Counted from the stretch's first letter, positions 1 through 8,074 are shown. The stretch is 9,574 nt of DNA from Clostridia bacterium (GCA_017997315.1 JAGOFF010000077.1:1-9574), one strand, 5' to 3'. The notes: generated by a model from the letters alone, not told the origin. Translations and numbers: made by a program.

Positions 1-285
1 CACGACGGGATCCCGGTGGTCGCGCACCCGCATGTCTATAAATGGACCGGCGAGGCTTCCGGACTGTACGGACGGACGCTTGCGGAGGTGCTCACGGAAC
101 TGCGCGGGTGGGGACTGGCCGGGGTCGAGGCGTTCCATGGCGAGGCGACGGTCGCGGCGCGGCGCGAGGTTTTGGCCGCGGGACTGGCAGCCGGATTGCT
201 CATCACCGCGGGGAGCGACTTCCACGGCGGCAACAAGCATGCCGCGATGTATACCGCGGAGACGGACCTCAGCAGCGGTCTGTAG
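1..285 (+). CDS. PHP-domain metal-dependent phosphoesterase, C-terminal part
   Basis: The reading frame is open from base 1 to a TAG at 283-285, so only the last 94 residues are here and the true start lies left of the window. Two PHP-type metal-binding signatures are visible: an IPVVAHP segment near the left edge (His of AHP) and GSDFHGG near the C terminus (Asp and His). Their order and spacing fit the C-terminal half of the PHP domain in TrpH/YciV-like proteins, a family that includes nucleases and nucleoside-phosphate phosphatases. The substrate cannot be told from this fragment. The gene ends tail to tail with the methyltransferase gene on the other strand, overlapping it by 17 bases. 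An in-frame GTG at 16 is not a plausible start because the domain continues upstream of it. Family call fairly secure, function not. Confidence 0.8.
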   Translation, partial: HDGIPVVAHPHVYKWTGEASGLYGRTLAEVLTELRGWGLAGVEAFHGEATVAARREVLAAGLAAGLLITAGSDFHGGNKHAAMYTAETDLSSGL

Positions 286-958
286 GATTCGCGTCCGGCG
301 AGCCGCCCGCGAACAGCCGCCAGCCGGCGGCCGGCCGGGATTCCCGGATGTGCTCCAGTCCGGCACGCTCCATCGCGGCCCGGATCATCCGGACCGCGTT
401 TTCTTCGTTCGATTCCGTATGTCCCGCCACGGGCGCATCGGACACGTCCGGCACCGCGGCGTCCGTTTCGTGCAGCACCGCGAGACATCCGCCCGGACGC
501 AGCCATCCCGTCATCCGCGCGACCGTCGCGTCCGGGTCGGGGAGATGGTGGAGCGTGCGGCAGCACAGGATCCCGTCAAACGGCCCGTCCCGTCCGTCGT
601 ATTCCCCGATATGGAGGCAGACCAGCCGCAGGCGAGGATCCCGCAAGCGCCGCGCCGCGATCGCGAGCATCCTGCGGGCGGGGTCCAGCCCGACCGCGCG
701 CCCGTCCGGCCCGATCCGGTCCAGCAGCGCCGCAAACAGCGGTCCGGTACCGCATCCCGCGTCCAGCACGCAACTCCCCGCGGACAGGTCCAGCGCGTCC
801 AGGGCCGCCTCGCCGACCCCGTCGGGGATCGTTGCGAGCCGGGCCCATTCCTCCGCGATCTGGTTGAAGTGCCCCACGCTTCCGACGGAACCACTGCCGC
901 CGACAGCGCTGCCGGCAGAGCCTTCGCCTGCTTTGCTGGCGTAATTACCGCAGGTCAT
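269..958 (-). CDS. Class I SAM-dependent methyltransferase
   Basis: A 229-residue soluble protein with a Rossmann-type methyltransferase core. Motif I (VLDAGCGTGPL, residues 64-74) binds SAM, and an acidic residue at the end of strand beta2 (D92 in VGLDP) would contact the ribose. A motif IV-like segment FDGILCCRTLHHLPD (127-141) is of the kind seen in UbiE/Methyltransf_11 proteins. The substrate is unknown. The start ATG at 958 lies inside the end of the upstream membrane-protein gene (14-base overlap), which suggests translational coupling and one operon; a modest GGTGA sits just upstream. Residues 11-29 are a Gly/Ser/Val-rich low-complexity stretch before the family-like region starts at HFNQIAEEW (30-38), so a later start is possible. 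Its place behind two glycosyltransferase-type genes suggests it may modify the same glycan or lipid, which is inference. It overlaps the converging PHP gene at the 3' end. Confidence 0.85.
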   Translation of the reverse strand: MTCGNYASKAGEGSAGSAVGGSGSVGSVGHFNQIAEEWARLATIPDGVGEAALDALDLSAGSCVLDAGCGTGPLFAALLDRIGPDGRAVGLDPARRMLAIAARRLRDPRLRLVCLHIGEYDGRDGPFDGILCCRTLHHLPDPDATVARMTGWLRPGGCLAVLHETDAAVPDVSDAPVAGHTESNEENAVRMIRAAMERAGLEHIRESRPAAGWRLFAGGSPDANPTDRC

Positions 959-3185
959 AGATCACCGCATTCGATTTGGCCGGGAACCGGACGAGGACCG
1001 GAAAGTTTTCCGCAAAGAACGCGTCGTCGTATCCGCTGCCCGGATCGTTGCGCAGCGAGTCCGTAGCCAGCAGGTACGAGATCCCCTCCTGGAGACACAG
1101 CGCCCGGAAGGTGTTGTAGTCGCCGTTGCACCCGTCCATCAGCTGCCGGTACAGGCTGTCCCGTGCCCCGGTGTCGTGTCCCGCGGACCAGGCGTAGTAG
1201 GCGTGTCCGTAGTACGCCATGCGTCCGCTGTAGAAAAACTCGTCATACGCGTAGGTATCGGTGAGGAACACCTCGTCCGGGCGCGTGTTCTCCATGATCC
1301 ACTCGGTGACCGGGGAAGCGAGGTCCATGGAGACGGTGTTGCGGTTGATGCGGGCGAACACGACCGCATCCGCGATCCCGGATACGGTCAGGAACAGCAC
1401 CAGGACCACGACCGCGGTCCGCCGGACCCATACCCAGACCTTCCGGAGCAGGGTCGTATGCTCCAGCGCGATCCGGCCGATCCCGGTCGCGGCGAGCCGG
1501 GCGCGGAGCGCAGGCAGCCCGATCAGCGAGCCGGACCCCTCCGGACGGCCCTCCTCGAGGTCCACCCGGCGCGCCATCGGGTGGAGCCGGGGCTTTTCAC
1601 ACATCCGGGCGAGCAGGTCGAAGATCAGGAGATTGGACAGTGCGACCGAGAGGATCAGGTACTTGTGGTTGACGGTCACGTCCGGGGTGAGCGTCACCGC
1701 AAAGGCGAACACGAACGGGACGAGGAAAGCGACCGAAGTGACACGGCGGAACCGGTTGGGCTGGACGAACGGAAGCAGCAGCATCAGGAAGAACGCCACC
1801 CCGTAGAGCTCGATGCAGTAGGCGAGGACGCCCCACACGGTCGGAGGGTCCGCCAGAAATCCGAATTGCAGACGGAACGCCGCGACGTTTTCGGCACCAC
1901 CCGAGAAAAACCTCGCCTGCACGAGCGCCGACGCGATCCCAGCGGCCGCGACCAGCAGGTGCTGGAGCCGTCCCGCGGAGAATACCGCGGCCACCGCGAG
2001 CATGAGCAGCGACGCGACCAGCGCCGAACCATGCAGATAGGGGAGCGCGACGATGGTCAGCAGCGCCGCTGCGCAGAGCCGCCAGGACGGGAACAGCCAG
2101 CCCTCGAGCCGCAGGATGCGCGGACGCCGGCCGTCCTCGGGATGCCGCGCGCGCAGCCCGGTCCGCAGCAGCGGCAGAAACAGGAACAGCAGGAAGACCG
2201 TTATCGCGAGCCCAAGCGCGAAATGCCGCTGATTGGCGAACACGTTGAGGTTGAACAATCCCCACTCCTCGTGTGTGGTGCCGCCGAGAAACACCGTCGA
2301 CCGGCCGATCGCCCGGATCGCTCCGACCAGGGTGTCGCCCGCCGCGCGCCGGTCCCGGACAAACGTGAAGACCGCCAGCGAGGAGCGGAAAAACAACAGC
2401 GCGGGGGTGGCCAGGAAGGCGGCCCGCCGCCCGGTGAGCAGGATGCCGAGCAGTCCCAGCAGCGTGGTGAACGAGCCCAGCCCGAGCAGGCTCGGGAGGT
2501 TGATGGCCCAATCGATCGGTAGGCCGAGGTAGTCCAGGTTGCCGCAGAGGAAATAGAAGAGGAAGTGGTAGCGGATCCCGTCCATCGGGAAGTGCGGGTA
2601 CTGGGTCGGATAATTCGCCCCGCGCGCGAACGAGCTTACGAGCGCGGTGTGCGGCGCGAAATCCGAGAACACGCTGTACCCCGCGTGCAGCTGGTTTCCG
2701 TCCACGTACAGGCTGATCCGCATGAGCCAAAGTCCGAACAGCAGGAACGCGGCCATGACGCACAGGTACCCCGCGGACTCGCGCAGGAAGCGGCCGGAGG
2801 GACGTTCATGGGGATCGTCCGGGGGCGTGTCGCCCGGGCGCGCGACCATCCGGAGCGTCGAGGCGCGGTCGCGCAGCCGGCCGGTCATGGCGAGGGACAG
2901 GATGAAAAGCAGCGGCATCGCGACGAGGTTGGCGGGCAGCAGCGGATTGGCCAGCCCGATCAGGCCCGGGATCCGCGCCAGGATCGCGGCGGCCGCATAC
3001 GTGAGCCCGATCGCGGGCGGGAGCCCCATCACGACGGCCGCGGGCAGGTCGAACAGCCAGGCGGGCACGTCCGACACCCCGCGGGAGGTCATGCCCGCGT
3101 ACAGCTCCCGCGCCGGGGGCAGCAGCAGCCGCCGCAGCCGGTCGCCAAAAAACACCGCCAGAAGCAGATACAGGATGGCCAGCAT
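945..3185 (-). CDS. Large polytopic membrane protein, GT-C glycosyltransferase type
   Basis: A 746-residue protein with many hydrophobic segments, for example around 1-14, 45-71, 80-101 and 138-156, further segments through the middle, and a last one near 588-612. A polar C-terminal domain of about 130 residues follows. The loop after the fourth segment carries SDFAPH (174-179) and then PHFPMDGIRYHFLFYF (197-212). This resembles the first large extracytoplasmic loop of GT-C enzymes, where acidic residues act in catalysis. The C-terminal domain contains VTEWIMENTRPDEVFLTD, a pattern I associate with uncharacterised GT-C/DUF2298-like membrane proteins. GT-C enzymes transfer sugars from polyprenyl-phosphate donors outside the membrane, and the gene just upstream encodes a likely donor synthase. 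A G-rich ribosome binding site (GGGGGGA) lies about 6 bases before the ATG at 3185. The exact family and acceptor are not determined. Confidence 0.72.
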   Translation of the reverse strand: MLAILYLLLAVFFGDRLRRLLLPPARELYAGMTSRGVSDVPAWLFDLPAAVVMGLPPAIGLTYAAAAILARIPGLIGLANPLLPANLVAMPLLFILSLAMTGRLRDRASTLRMVARPGDTPPDDPHERPSGRFLRESAGYLCVMAAFLLFGLWLMRISLYVDGNQLHAGYSVFSDFAPHTALVSSFARGANYPTQYPHFPMDGIRYHFLFYFLCGNLDYLGLPIDWAINLPSLLGLGSFTTLLGLLGILLTGRRAAFLATPALLFFRSSLAVFTFVRDRRAAGDTLVGAIRAIGRSTVFLGGTTHEEWGLFNLNVFANQRHFALGLAITVFLLFLFLPLLRTGLRARHPEDGRRPRILRLEGWLFPSWRLCAAALLTIVALPYLHGSALVASLLMLAVAAVFSAGRLQHLLVAAAGIASALVQARFFSGGAENVAAFRLQFGFLADPPTVWGVLAYCIELYGVAFFLMLLLPFVQPNRFRRVTSVAFLVPFVFAFAVTLTPDVTVNHKYLILSVALSNLLIFDLLARMCEKPRLHPMARRVDLEEGRPEGSGSLIGLPALRARLAATGIGRIALEHTTLLRKVWVWVRRTAVVVLVLFLTVSGIADAVVFARINRNTVSMDLASPVTEWIMENTRPDEVFLTDTYAYDEFFYSGRMAYYGHAYYAWSAGHDTGARDSLYRQLMDGCNGDYNTFRALCLQEGISYLLATDSLRNDPGSGYDDAFFAENFPVLVRFPAKSNAVIYDLR

Positions 3186-3215
3186 TCGATTCCCCCCAGC
3201 CCGGCGGCGTTCGCG

Positions 3216-4190
3216 TCAACGTCGCCTGTCGTCCGGTCCGTGCGGCGTTTCCTCGCCGTCCGGCCGTCCGGCGGTTTCCGAAACGATATAGCGGGGGCGC
3301 CCTTTGACTTCCGAGAAGATGCGCGCGATGTAGACGCCCAGGAGTCCGAGGCTGAGCAGGACACAGCCGCCGATGAGCAGCTCGAGGAGGATGACCGTGG
3401 TAAAGCCGCTTGCGGCGTTGCCGAGCAGCCAGTTGACGAGGGTCTGGACCGCGAGGATGCCCGCCAGGAAAACCAGCAGCACCCCGACGGTCGACGCCGC
3501 CTGCAGCGGCCGGGCCGAGAAGGAGGCGATGGCCTGCAGGCTCAGGGAGAGCAGCCGGCCGAGCGACCATTTGCTCGTCCCGACTGTCCGCTCCTCGACC
3601 TCGAACCGGATCGTCGCGCGGCGGAAACCGAGCCATGCGGACATCCCGCGGAAAAACGTTTCGTGCTCGGGGAGGCGGCGCCAGGCTTCCACGACCTTGC
3701 GGTCCATGAGCTTGAAGTCCGAAGCGCCCCGGAGGTCGATGCCCGCCAACCGGCGGAACATCCCGTAGAAAAGCTTCGCGGACAGCTTTGATCCCAGGCT
3801 CTCGCGACCGCGGTCCGACTTGACGCCCTCGACGACGTCGTACCCGTCCTCGCGCCACAGCCGGACCATTTCGGGGATGTGGCGGGGCGGATGCTGCAGG
3901 TCGCCGTCCATCACGACGACCGCGTCCCCGTCCGCGGCGTCGAGTGCGGCGCACAGCGCGGATTCCTTGCCGAAGTTGCGGGACAGCCGGAGACCCCGGA
4001 CCCGCGGATCCGCGGAAGACGCGGACCGGATCGCGGCCCAGGTGCCGTCGGACGAACCGTCGTCGACCGCGACGACCGTGTAGGTCTCGCCGGACGCCTC
4101 CATCACCCGCCGGACTTCGGCCAGGGTGACGGGGATCTGCTTTTCTTCATTGTAGAAGGGGATCAGGATGTTCAGCACACTCTGCGGCAT
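3216..4190 (-). CDS. Family 2 glycosyltransferase, GtrB/DPM1-like polyprenyl-phosphate sugar synthase
   Basis: A 324-residue protein. The N-terminal GT-A domain has the opening IPFYNEE (10-16), VDDGSSDGT (42-50), SRNFGKESAL (70-79) and the metal-binding DGD within MDGDLQHPP (94-102). SDFKLMDR (157-164) and a basic RTVGTSKWS (201-209) follow. Two membrane helices come next (about 230-252 and 263-290), then a short basic tail. This is the architecture of enzymes that move a sugar from a nucleotide donor to undecaprenyl phosphate, such as GtrB. I chose the ATG at 4190. It has a G-rich ribosome binding site 9 bases upstream and begins just before the conserved strand. A longer reading to 4238 is unlikely, because that ATG sits inside the apparent -10 box. 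The downstream membrane protein begins 30 bases after the stop, so the two are probably one operon and act in sequence. The sugar is unknown. Confidence 0.87.
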   Translation of the reverse strand: MPQSVLNILIPFYNEEKQIPVTLAEVRRVMEASGETYTVVAVDDGSSDGTWAAIRSASSADPRVRGLRLSRNFGKESALCAALDAADGDAVVVMDGDLQHPPRHIPEMVRLWREDGYDVVEGVKSDRGRESLGSKLSAKLFYGMFRRLAGIDLRGASDFKLMDRKVVEAWRRLPEHETFFRGMSAWLGFRRATIRFEVEERTVGTSKWSLGRLLSLSLQAIASFSARPLQAASTVGVLLVFLAGILAVQTLVNWLLGNAASGFTTVILLELLIGGCVLLSLGLLGVYIARIFSEVKGRPRYIVSETAGRPDGEETPHGPDDRRR

Positions 4191-4236
4191 CGTATCGGAC
4201 ACCCCCCGCGGCCGGGTCCGCCCGGCCTTTCCTGTC

Positions 4237-4245
4237 ATTATAGCA
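4237..4245 (-). promoter_or_regulatory. Extended -10 promoter of the glycosyltransferase operon
   Basis: Read on the minus strand this is TGCTATAAT: a perfect TATAAT hexamer (4242-4237) preceded by the TGn extension. No good -35 lies at 17 bp (the nearest TTGCGC, 4261-4256, is only 13 bp away), which is normal for extended -10 promoters. Transcription would start near 4230, giving a leader of about 40 nt before the ATG at 4190. The upstream ATG at 4238 overlaps the hexamer and would not be in the transcript. Confidence 0.7.
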
Positions 4246-4293
4246 TAGCGTTTTTGCGCAACCTCCCGACGGAACCGCTCCGGCCGGGACGCC

Positions 4294-4333
4294 CTAACAC
4301 ACTCCTAACAGAGCGCTTACGTTCCGTTTAACA
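4294..4333 (+). promoter_or_regulatory. Pho box (PhoP/PhoB-type direct repeats) upstream of pstS
   Basis: Four similar hexamers occur at 11-base steps: CTAACA (4294), CTAACA (4305), CTTACG (4316) and TTTAAC(A) (4327). Direct repeats of TTAACA type with an 11-bp period are the known binding pattern of PhoP in Bacillus and are related to the E. coli PhoB box. The last repeat starts 15 bp before the -10 box, where it would replace the -35, as in phosphate-starvation promoters. The position directly before pstS fits. Regulator identity is inferred, since no phoP or phoB gene is in the window. The box also lies upstream of the divergent glycosyltransferase promoter. Confidence 0.75.
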
Positions 4334-4341
4334 GGGGCGTC

Positions 4342-4347
4342 TACAAT
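4342..4347 (+). promoter_or_regulatory. -10 box of the pstS promoter
   Basis: TACAAT, one mismatch from TATAAT, lies 8 bp after the last Pho repeat. Transcription would start near 4354, leaving a purine-rich leader of about 64 nt that ends in a full AGGAGGA (4404-4410), 7 bases before the pstS ATG. There is no consensus -35, as expected for an activator-dependent promoter. Confidence 0.65.
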
Positions 4348-4417
4348 CAGGGCGGACAAGAGAGAAGACCATCACGCCGCGGGATGAGAGAAGCGGCGAA
4401 TACAGGAGGAAAGAACG

Positions 4418-5428
4418 ATGTTCAAAAAAATCGCCGCAATCGCACTCGTCCTGAGTCTCGGCATGACGGCGGCCGCCTGCGCGGGCACCGCGACTCCGGG
4501 CGCCACGACCACGAAGGGCACGACCGTTCCGGGCTCGACCACCGCCGCGGCGGCGCTCGAGGGGGACGTCGTCATCGACGGCTCCGGCACGGTGTATCCG
4601 CTGATGGCGAACATCGCGGAACAATACATGACCGACGCGCAGCCGGACGTCAACGTCCAGGTCGGACGCGCGGGATCCAGCGCGGGCTTCAAGAAATTCA
4701 TCCCCGGCGAGACCGACCTGTCGGACGCCTCCCGCCAAATCAAGCAGGAAGAGATCGACCAGCTGGAGGCTGCCGGGATCGACTACAAGACCGACGTCAT
4801 GGAGATCACGCTTGCCTACGACGGCCTGACCTTCGTCATCAACAAGGCCAACACCTGGGCGGCCGAGATGACCCGGCAGGAAATCATCGACATGTACCTC
4901 TCCGGTAAACACAAGGCGGACGACAAAGTGCTGTGGTCCGACATCCGCGCCGCCTGGCCGTCCCAGGAAATCAAGTTCATGGGCCCCAACGAGAACCACG
5001 GCACGTATGAGTTCTTCCACGAAACCATCCTGGGCAAGGCGGACATGGTCAAGACGGTCAACCTGCAGCAGGAGTACTCCACGCTGGTCGACCTGGTGAG
5101 CAACGACGTCAATGCGATCGCCTTCTTCGGGTACGGCTACTACGCCGGCAACACCGACAAGCTGACCGCGGTCAAGGTCGACTTCGGTTCCGGCGCCGTC
5201 GCCCCGACGATGGAGACCATCGGAATGGATCTGCCCTATGCCGGTTTCACCCGGCCCGTGTACACCTATCTGAACCTCAAACACGCCGCCGAGAAGCCGC
5301 AGGTCCTGGACTTCGCCAGGTACATCGTCTCGACCGGCGCTCCTGAGCTCGCAGGCGCCAGCGGCTTCGCCCCGCTGCCGAAAGCCATGTACGACGAATA
5401 CCTGACCCGGCTGAGCAAGGTGGGTTGA
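4418..5428 (+). CDS. pstS: Phosphate ABC transporter substrate-binding lipoprotein PstS
   Basis: A 336-residue surface-anchored receptor that binds inorganic phosphate and hands it to the PstCA channel. The N terminus is a lipoprotein signal: MFKK, a hydrophobic stretch, then the lipobox ending in Cys21. A Thr/Pro/Gly-rich tether (22-46) leads to the mature domain. Phosphate-binding signatures of the PstS fold are visible: IDGSGTVYPL (53-62) with its Ser-Gly-Thr, then GRAGSSAGFKKF, DLSDASRQI, and GPNENHGTYEFF further on. The ATG at 4418 has a perfect AGGAGGA at 7-base spacing. It is the first gene of the operon and follows the Pho box, so it should be induced by phosphate shortage. The pstC ATG comes 2 bases after the stop. 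The lipid anchor suggests a single-membrane cell, although lipoproteins also occur in diderms. Confidence 0.95.
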   Translation: MFKKIAAIALVLSLGMTAAACAGTATPGATTTKGTTVPGSTTAAAALEGDVVIDGSGTVYPLMANIAEQYMTDAQPDVNVQVGRAGSSAGFKKFIPGETDLSDASRQIKQEEIDQLEAAGIDYKTDVMEITLAYDGLTFVINKANTWAAEMTRQEIIDMYLSGKHKADDKVLWSDIRAAWPSQEIKFMGPNENHGTYEFFHETILGKADMVKTVNLQQEYSTLVDLVSNDVNAIAFFGYGYYAGNTDKLTAVKVDFGSGAVAPTMETIGMDLPYAGFTRPVYTYLNLKHAAEKPQVLDFARYIVSTGAPELAGASGFAPLPKAMYDEYLTRLSKVG

Positions 5429-5430
5429 CG

Positions 5431-6348
5431 ATGGATCCGACCCTTACGCCCCAGGACAACGGGTTCGCTCCGCTGAAACGCCGCCGGTTCAACCGGTGGA
5501 TCCCGACCCTCTTTCTGGCTGCCGCCTCGATCTCGATCGTCACGACGTTCGGGATCGTGGCGACTCTTGTCGGCGACGCCGCCCGGTTTTTCCGGCAGGT
5601 CCCGCTCCGGGAGATTTTCAGCACGAAACTCGCGCCGCTCGCCGCGGATCCGTCCTTCGGCATCCTGCCGCTCATCAACGGCACGGTCATCACCTCGCTG
5701 ATCGCCATGCTGGTGGCGACTCCGGTCGGGCTGACCACCGCGATCTACCTGGGTGAATTCGCGTCCGAGCGCGCACGCAGGCTTCTCAAGCCCGTGATCG
5801 AGGTACTGGCCGGCATCCCGACCATCGTCTACGGATTCTTCGCCTACTCGCTGGTCACCCCGCTGCTCAAGGAGATCATCCCGTCGCTCGGCGCCAAGAA
5901 CGCGCTCAGTCCGGGCATCGTCATGGGGATCATGATCATCCCGATGGTGACGTCGCTGTCGGAGGACGCCATGCGCGCGGTGCCGGCCAGCATCCGGGAC
6001 GGCGCGCTGGCGCTCGGGCTGACCCGTCTCGAGACCGCGCTGCACGTCGTCGTGCCCGCGGCATTGTCCGGGATCGTCGCCTCGGTCACGCTCGGCATCT
6101 CACGCGCGATCGGCGAAACCATGATCGTCGCGATCGCGAGCGGGAGCTCCAAGAATTTCACGTTCGACATCCGCGAATCGATGCAGACCATGACCGGCTA
6201 CATCGTCGAGTTCACCAGCGGGGACGCGGGCAGCGGCACGCTCGGGTACTACAGCCTGTACGCGGTCGGTCTGCTGCTCTTCGTGTTCACGCTGCTGCTC
6301 AACCTCGCGGCGCACTGGATATCCCGCCGTTACCGGGAGGTGTACTGA
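5431..6348 (+). CDS. pstC: Phosphate ABC transporter permease PstC
   Basis: A 305-residue inner-membrane permease that pairs with PstA to form the phosphate channel. A basic N-terminal stretch (KRRRFNRW) precedes the first membrane helix, and a short extracytoplasmic loop and a further set of helices follow, about six in all. The cytoplasmic coupling loop contacting PstB is the EAA-type segment EDAMRAVPASIRDGALALG, followed by the conserved ISRAIGETM. I chose the ATG at 5431, which has an AAGGTGG ribosome binding site 7 bases upstream. An in-frame TTG two codons earlier overlaps the pstS stop and is less likely. The 2-nt gap after pstS and 1-nt gap before pstA indicate one transcript. Identification rests on position, length, topology and the EAA loop; all agree. 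Confidence 0.95.
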   Translation: MDPTLTPQDNGFAPLKRRRFNRWIPTLFLAAASISIVTTFGIVATLVGDAARFFRQVPLREIFSTKLAPLAADPSFGILPLINGTVITSLIAMLVATPVGLTTAIYLGEFASERARRLLKPVIEVLAGIPTIVYGFFAYSLVTPLLKEIIPSLGAKNALSPGIVMGIMIIPMVTSLSEDAMRAVPASIRDGALALGLTRLETALHVVVPAALSGIVASVTLGISRAIGETMIVAIASGSSKNFTFDIRESMQTMTGYIVEFTSGDAGSGTLGYYSLYAVGLLLFVFTLLLNLAAHWISRRYREVY

Positions 6349-6349
6349 C

Positions 6350-7234
6350 ATGTCGTACTTCCGTTCCGACCTCGCCCGCAGGCGGCTCAAGCGGCGGATC
6401 CGCATCAACCGGCTCGTTCGCCGGCTGTTCCTCCTGTCCACGCTCCTGGTGTTCGTCGTCCTCGGGACGCTGCTGTTCCGGATCGTCCAGCAGAGCGTCG
6501 GATGGCTGGACCTGCCGTTTTTGACCGGCAAACTCTCGATCAATCCGGACAAGGCCGGGATCTACGGCGTGATCATGGGCTCGGTGCTGCTCATGGCGGT
6601 CGTGGTCCCGGTCACGGTGACGCTGGGGGTCGCCACCGCGATCTACCTCGAGGAGTACGCGCCCAAGGGCCGGCTGCACACCCTGATCCAGACCAATATC
6701 GCCAATCTCGCCGGTGTCCCGTCCGTCATCTTCGGGCTGCTCGGCCTGACCGTGTTCAGCCGGCTGCTCCGGCTGGGCGCGAGCATCCTGGCGGGCGGGC
6801 TGACGCTGTCGCTGCTGGTACTGCCGATCATCGTCGTCGCGGCCCAGGAGGCCATCAAGGCGGTGCCGAACTACCTGCGGGACGCGTCGTACGCACTCGG
6901 TGCGACCCAATGGACAACGATCCGGCGCGTCGTGCTCCCGTCCGCGCTGCCCGGCATCATGACCGGTACGATCCTGGCGCTCTCGCGCGCGATCGGAGAA
7001 ACCGCGCCGCTGGTGGTCCTGGGGGTTCCGGCGCTGATCCTCCGGATTCCGAACGGGTTGATGGACAACTTTACCGCCCTGCCGATCCAGATCTATTACT
7101 GGACCCTGGACGCGGTGCTCACCAAGGAGTACGCGAATCTCGCCGCCGCCACCAGCATCGTGCTGCTTGTGCTGCTGTTTCTCATGAACTCCGTGGCCAT
7201 CGTCATCCGCAACCGCCAGCAAAGGAAACTTTGA
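6350..7234 (+). CDS. pstA: Phosphate ABC transporter permease PstA
   Basis: A 294-residue permease, partner of PstC. It has a strongly basic N terminus (about ten Arg/Lys in the first 26 residues) and about six membrane helices. The EAA coupling loop QEAIKAVPNYLRDASYALG is followed by LSRAIGETAPLVVLG; the GETAPL form is characteristic of PstA, whereas PstC has GETM. The C terminus is basic, on the cytoplasmic side. GGGAGG lies 9 bases before the ATG and overlaps the end of pstC, with only one base between pstC stop and pstA start. Expressed with pstS under the upstream Pho box. Confidence 0.95.
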   Translation: MSYFRSDLARRRLKRRIRINRLVRRLFLLSTLLVFVVLGTLLFRIVQQSVGWLDLPFLTGKLSINPDKAGIYGVIMGSVLLMAVVVPVTVTLGVATAIYLEEYAPKGRLHTLIQTNIANLAGVPSVIFGLLGLTVFSRLLRLGASILAGGLTLSLLVLPIIVVAAQEAIKAVPNYLRDASYALGATQWTTIRRVVLPSALPGIMTGTILALSRAIGETAPLVVLGVPALILRIPNGLMDNFTALPIQIYYWTLDAVLTKEYANLAAATSIVLLVLLFLMNSVAIVIRNRQQRKL

Positions 7235-7235
7235 T

Positions 7236-8048
7236 ATGGACAACGTGAACATCGCGGCAGGCGTCCGCACCGCCCTCATCCCGCCCCCCGCTCCCGAGGC
7301 AGTTTTCGACGTCCGGAACCTGAACCTGTGGTACGGCCCGGACCCGGCGCTGCGCGACGTCACGCTGCCCATCCTCAAAAACGAGGTCACCGCGGTCATC
7401 GGCCCGTCGGGGTGCGGCAAGTCGACGTTTGTCAAAGTGCTCAACCGCATGGTCGAGCAGATTCCGTCGGTGCGGATCACCGGCTCCGTGCTGTACCACG
7501 GGGAGGACATCTTCTCCCGCGAAATCGAAGTGGAGCACCTGCGGACGCAAGTCGGGATGGTGTTCCAGAAGCCCAACCCGTTTCCCAAGTCGATCTATGA
7601 AAACGTGGCGCTGGGACCGCGCAGGCACGGGATCCGGGACCGCCGGACGCTGGATGGCATCGTCGAGCGGTGCCTGCGCGACGCCGCGCTCTGGGACGAG
7701 GTCAAGGACCGGCTGCGCGAGAACGCGTACGCGCTGTCCGGCGGCCAGCAGCAGAGGCTGTGCATCGCGCGCAGCCTGTCGCTCGAACCGGACGTGCTGC
7801 TGCTGGACGAGCCGACCTCCGCTCTGGATCCGGTGTCGTCCTACAAGGTCGAGGACCTGGTCGACAAGCTGAAGGAGCGGTACACGATCGTCATCGTCAC
7901 GCACTCCATGCAGCAGGCCAGCCGGATCTCCGACCGGACCGCGTTTTTCCTGTCCGGGGAGGTCGTGGAGTTCAACCGGACCGAAGAGCTGTTCTCGAAC
8001 CCGTCCGACCCGCGCACAGCGGACTACGTCACCGGCAGATTTGGATGA
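7236..8048 (+). CDS. pstB: Phosphate ABC transporter ATPase PstB, first copy
   Basis: A complete 270-residue ATPase that drives phosphate import. Motifs in order: an aromatic stacking residue in LWYG (Tyr33), Walker A GPSGCGKST (56-64), Q-loop Gln111 in MVFQKPNPFP (the KPNPFP tail is typical of PstB), signature LSGGQQQRL (167-175), Walker B VLLLDE (187-192), D-loop SALD (195-198) and switch His223. All catalytic residues are present. It ends in the TGRFG tail usual for PstB. The first 20 residues are a variable, Pro-rich extension. AAAGGAAA lies just upstream and the gene follows pstA by one base. It is a close paralogue of the second pstB at 8716, with two long patches identical at nucleotide level (7686-7714 and 7926-7951). 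No intrinsic terminator is seen after it. Confidence 0.95.
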   Translation: MDNVNIAAGVRTALIPPPAPEAVFDVRNLNLWYGPDPALRDVTLPILKNEVTAVIGPSGCGKSTFVKVLNRMVEQIPSVRITGSVLYHGEDIFSREIEVEHLRTQVGMVFQKPNPFPKSIYENVALGPRRHGIRDRRTLDGIVERCLRDAALWDEVKDRLRENAYALSGGQQQRLCIARSLSLEPDVLLLDEPTSALDPVSSYKVEDLVDKLKERYTIVIVTHSMQQASRISDRTAFFLSGEVVEFNRTEELFSNPSDPRTADYVTGRFG

Positions 8049-8074
8049 GAACCGGCAGACTGTCCCGGCGTGAT

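Noticed and set aside
316..347. Hairpins GCCGCC/GGCGGC and CCGGG/CCCGG after the PHP gene as a terminator
   Set aside because: They lie inside the methyltransferase coding sequence, no T-run follows, and such pairs are frequent in coding DNA this GC-rich.
1176..3791. Long plus-strand reading frames (448 and 408 codons) opposite the membrane protein and GT2 genes
   Set aside because: Their translations are rich in Arg, Glu, Gln, Gly and Pro without any domain, as expected for antisense frames of GC-rich genes. The minus-strand frames have clear membrane helices and catalytic motifs.
4328..5284. 318-codon minus-strand reading frame opposite pstS
   Set aside because: It runs antisense to a well-supported pstS, covers the pst promoter and shows no recognisable domain. 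Similar antisense frames opposite pstC, pstA and the pstB genes were dropped for the same reason.
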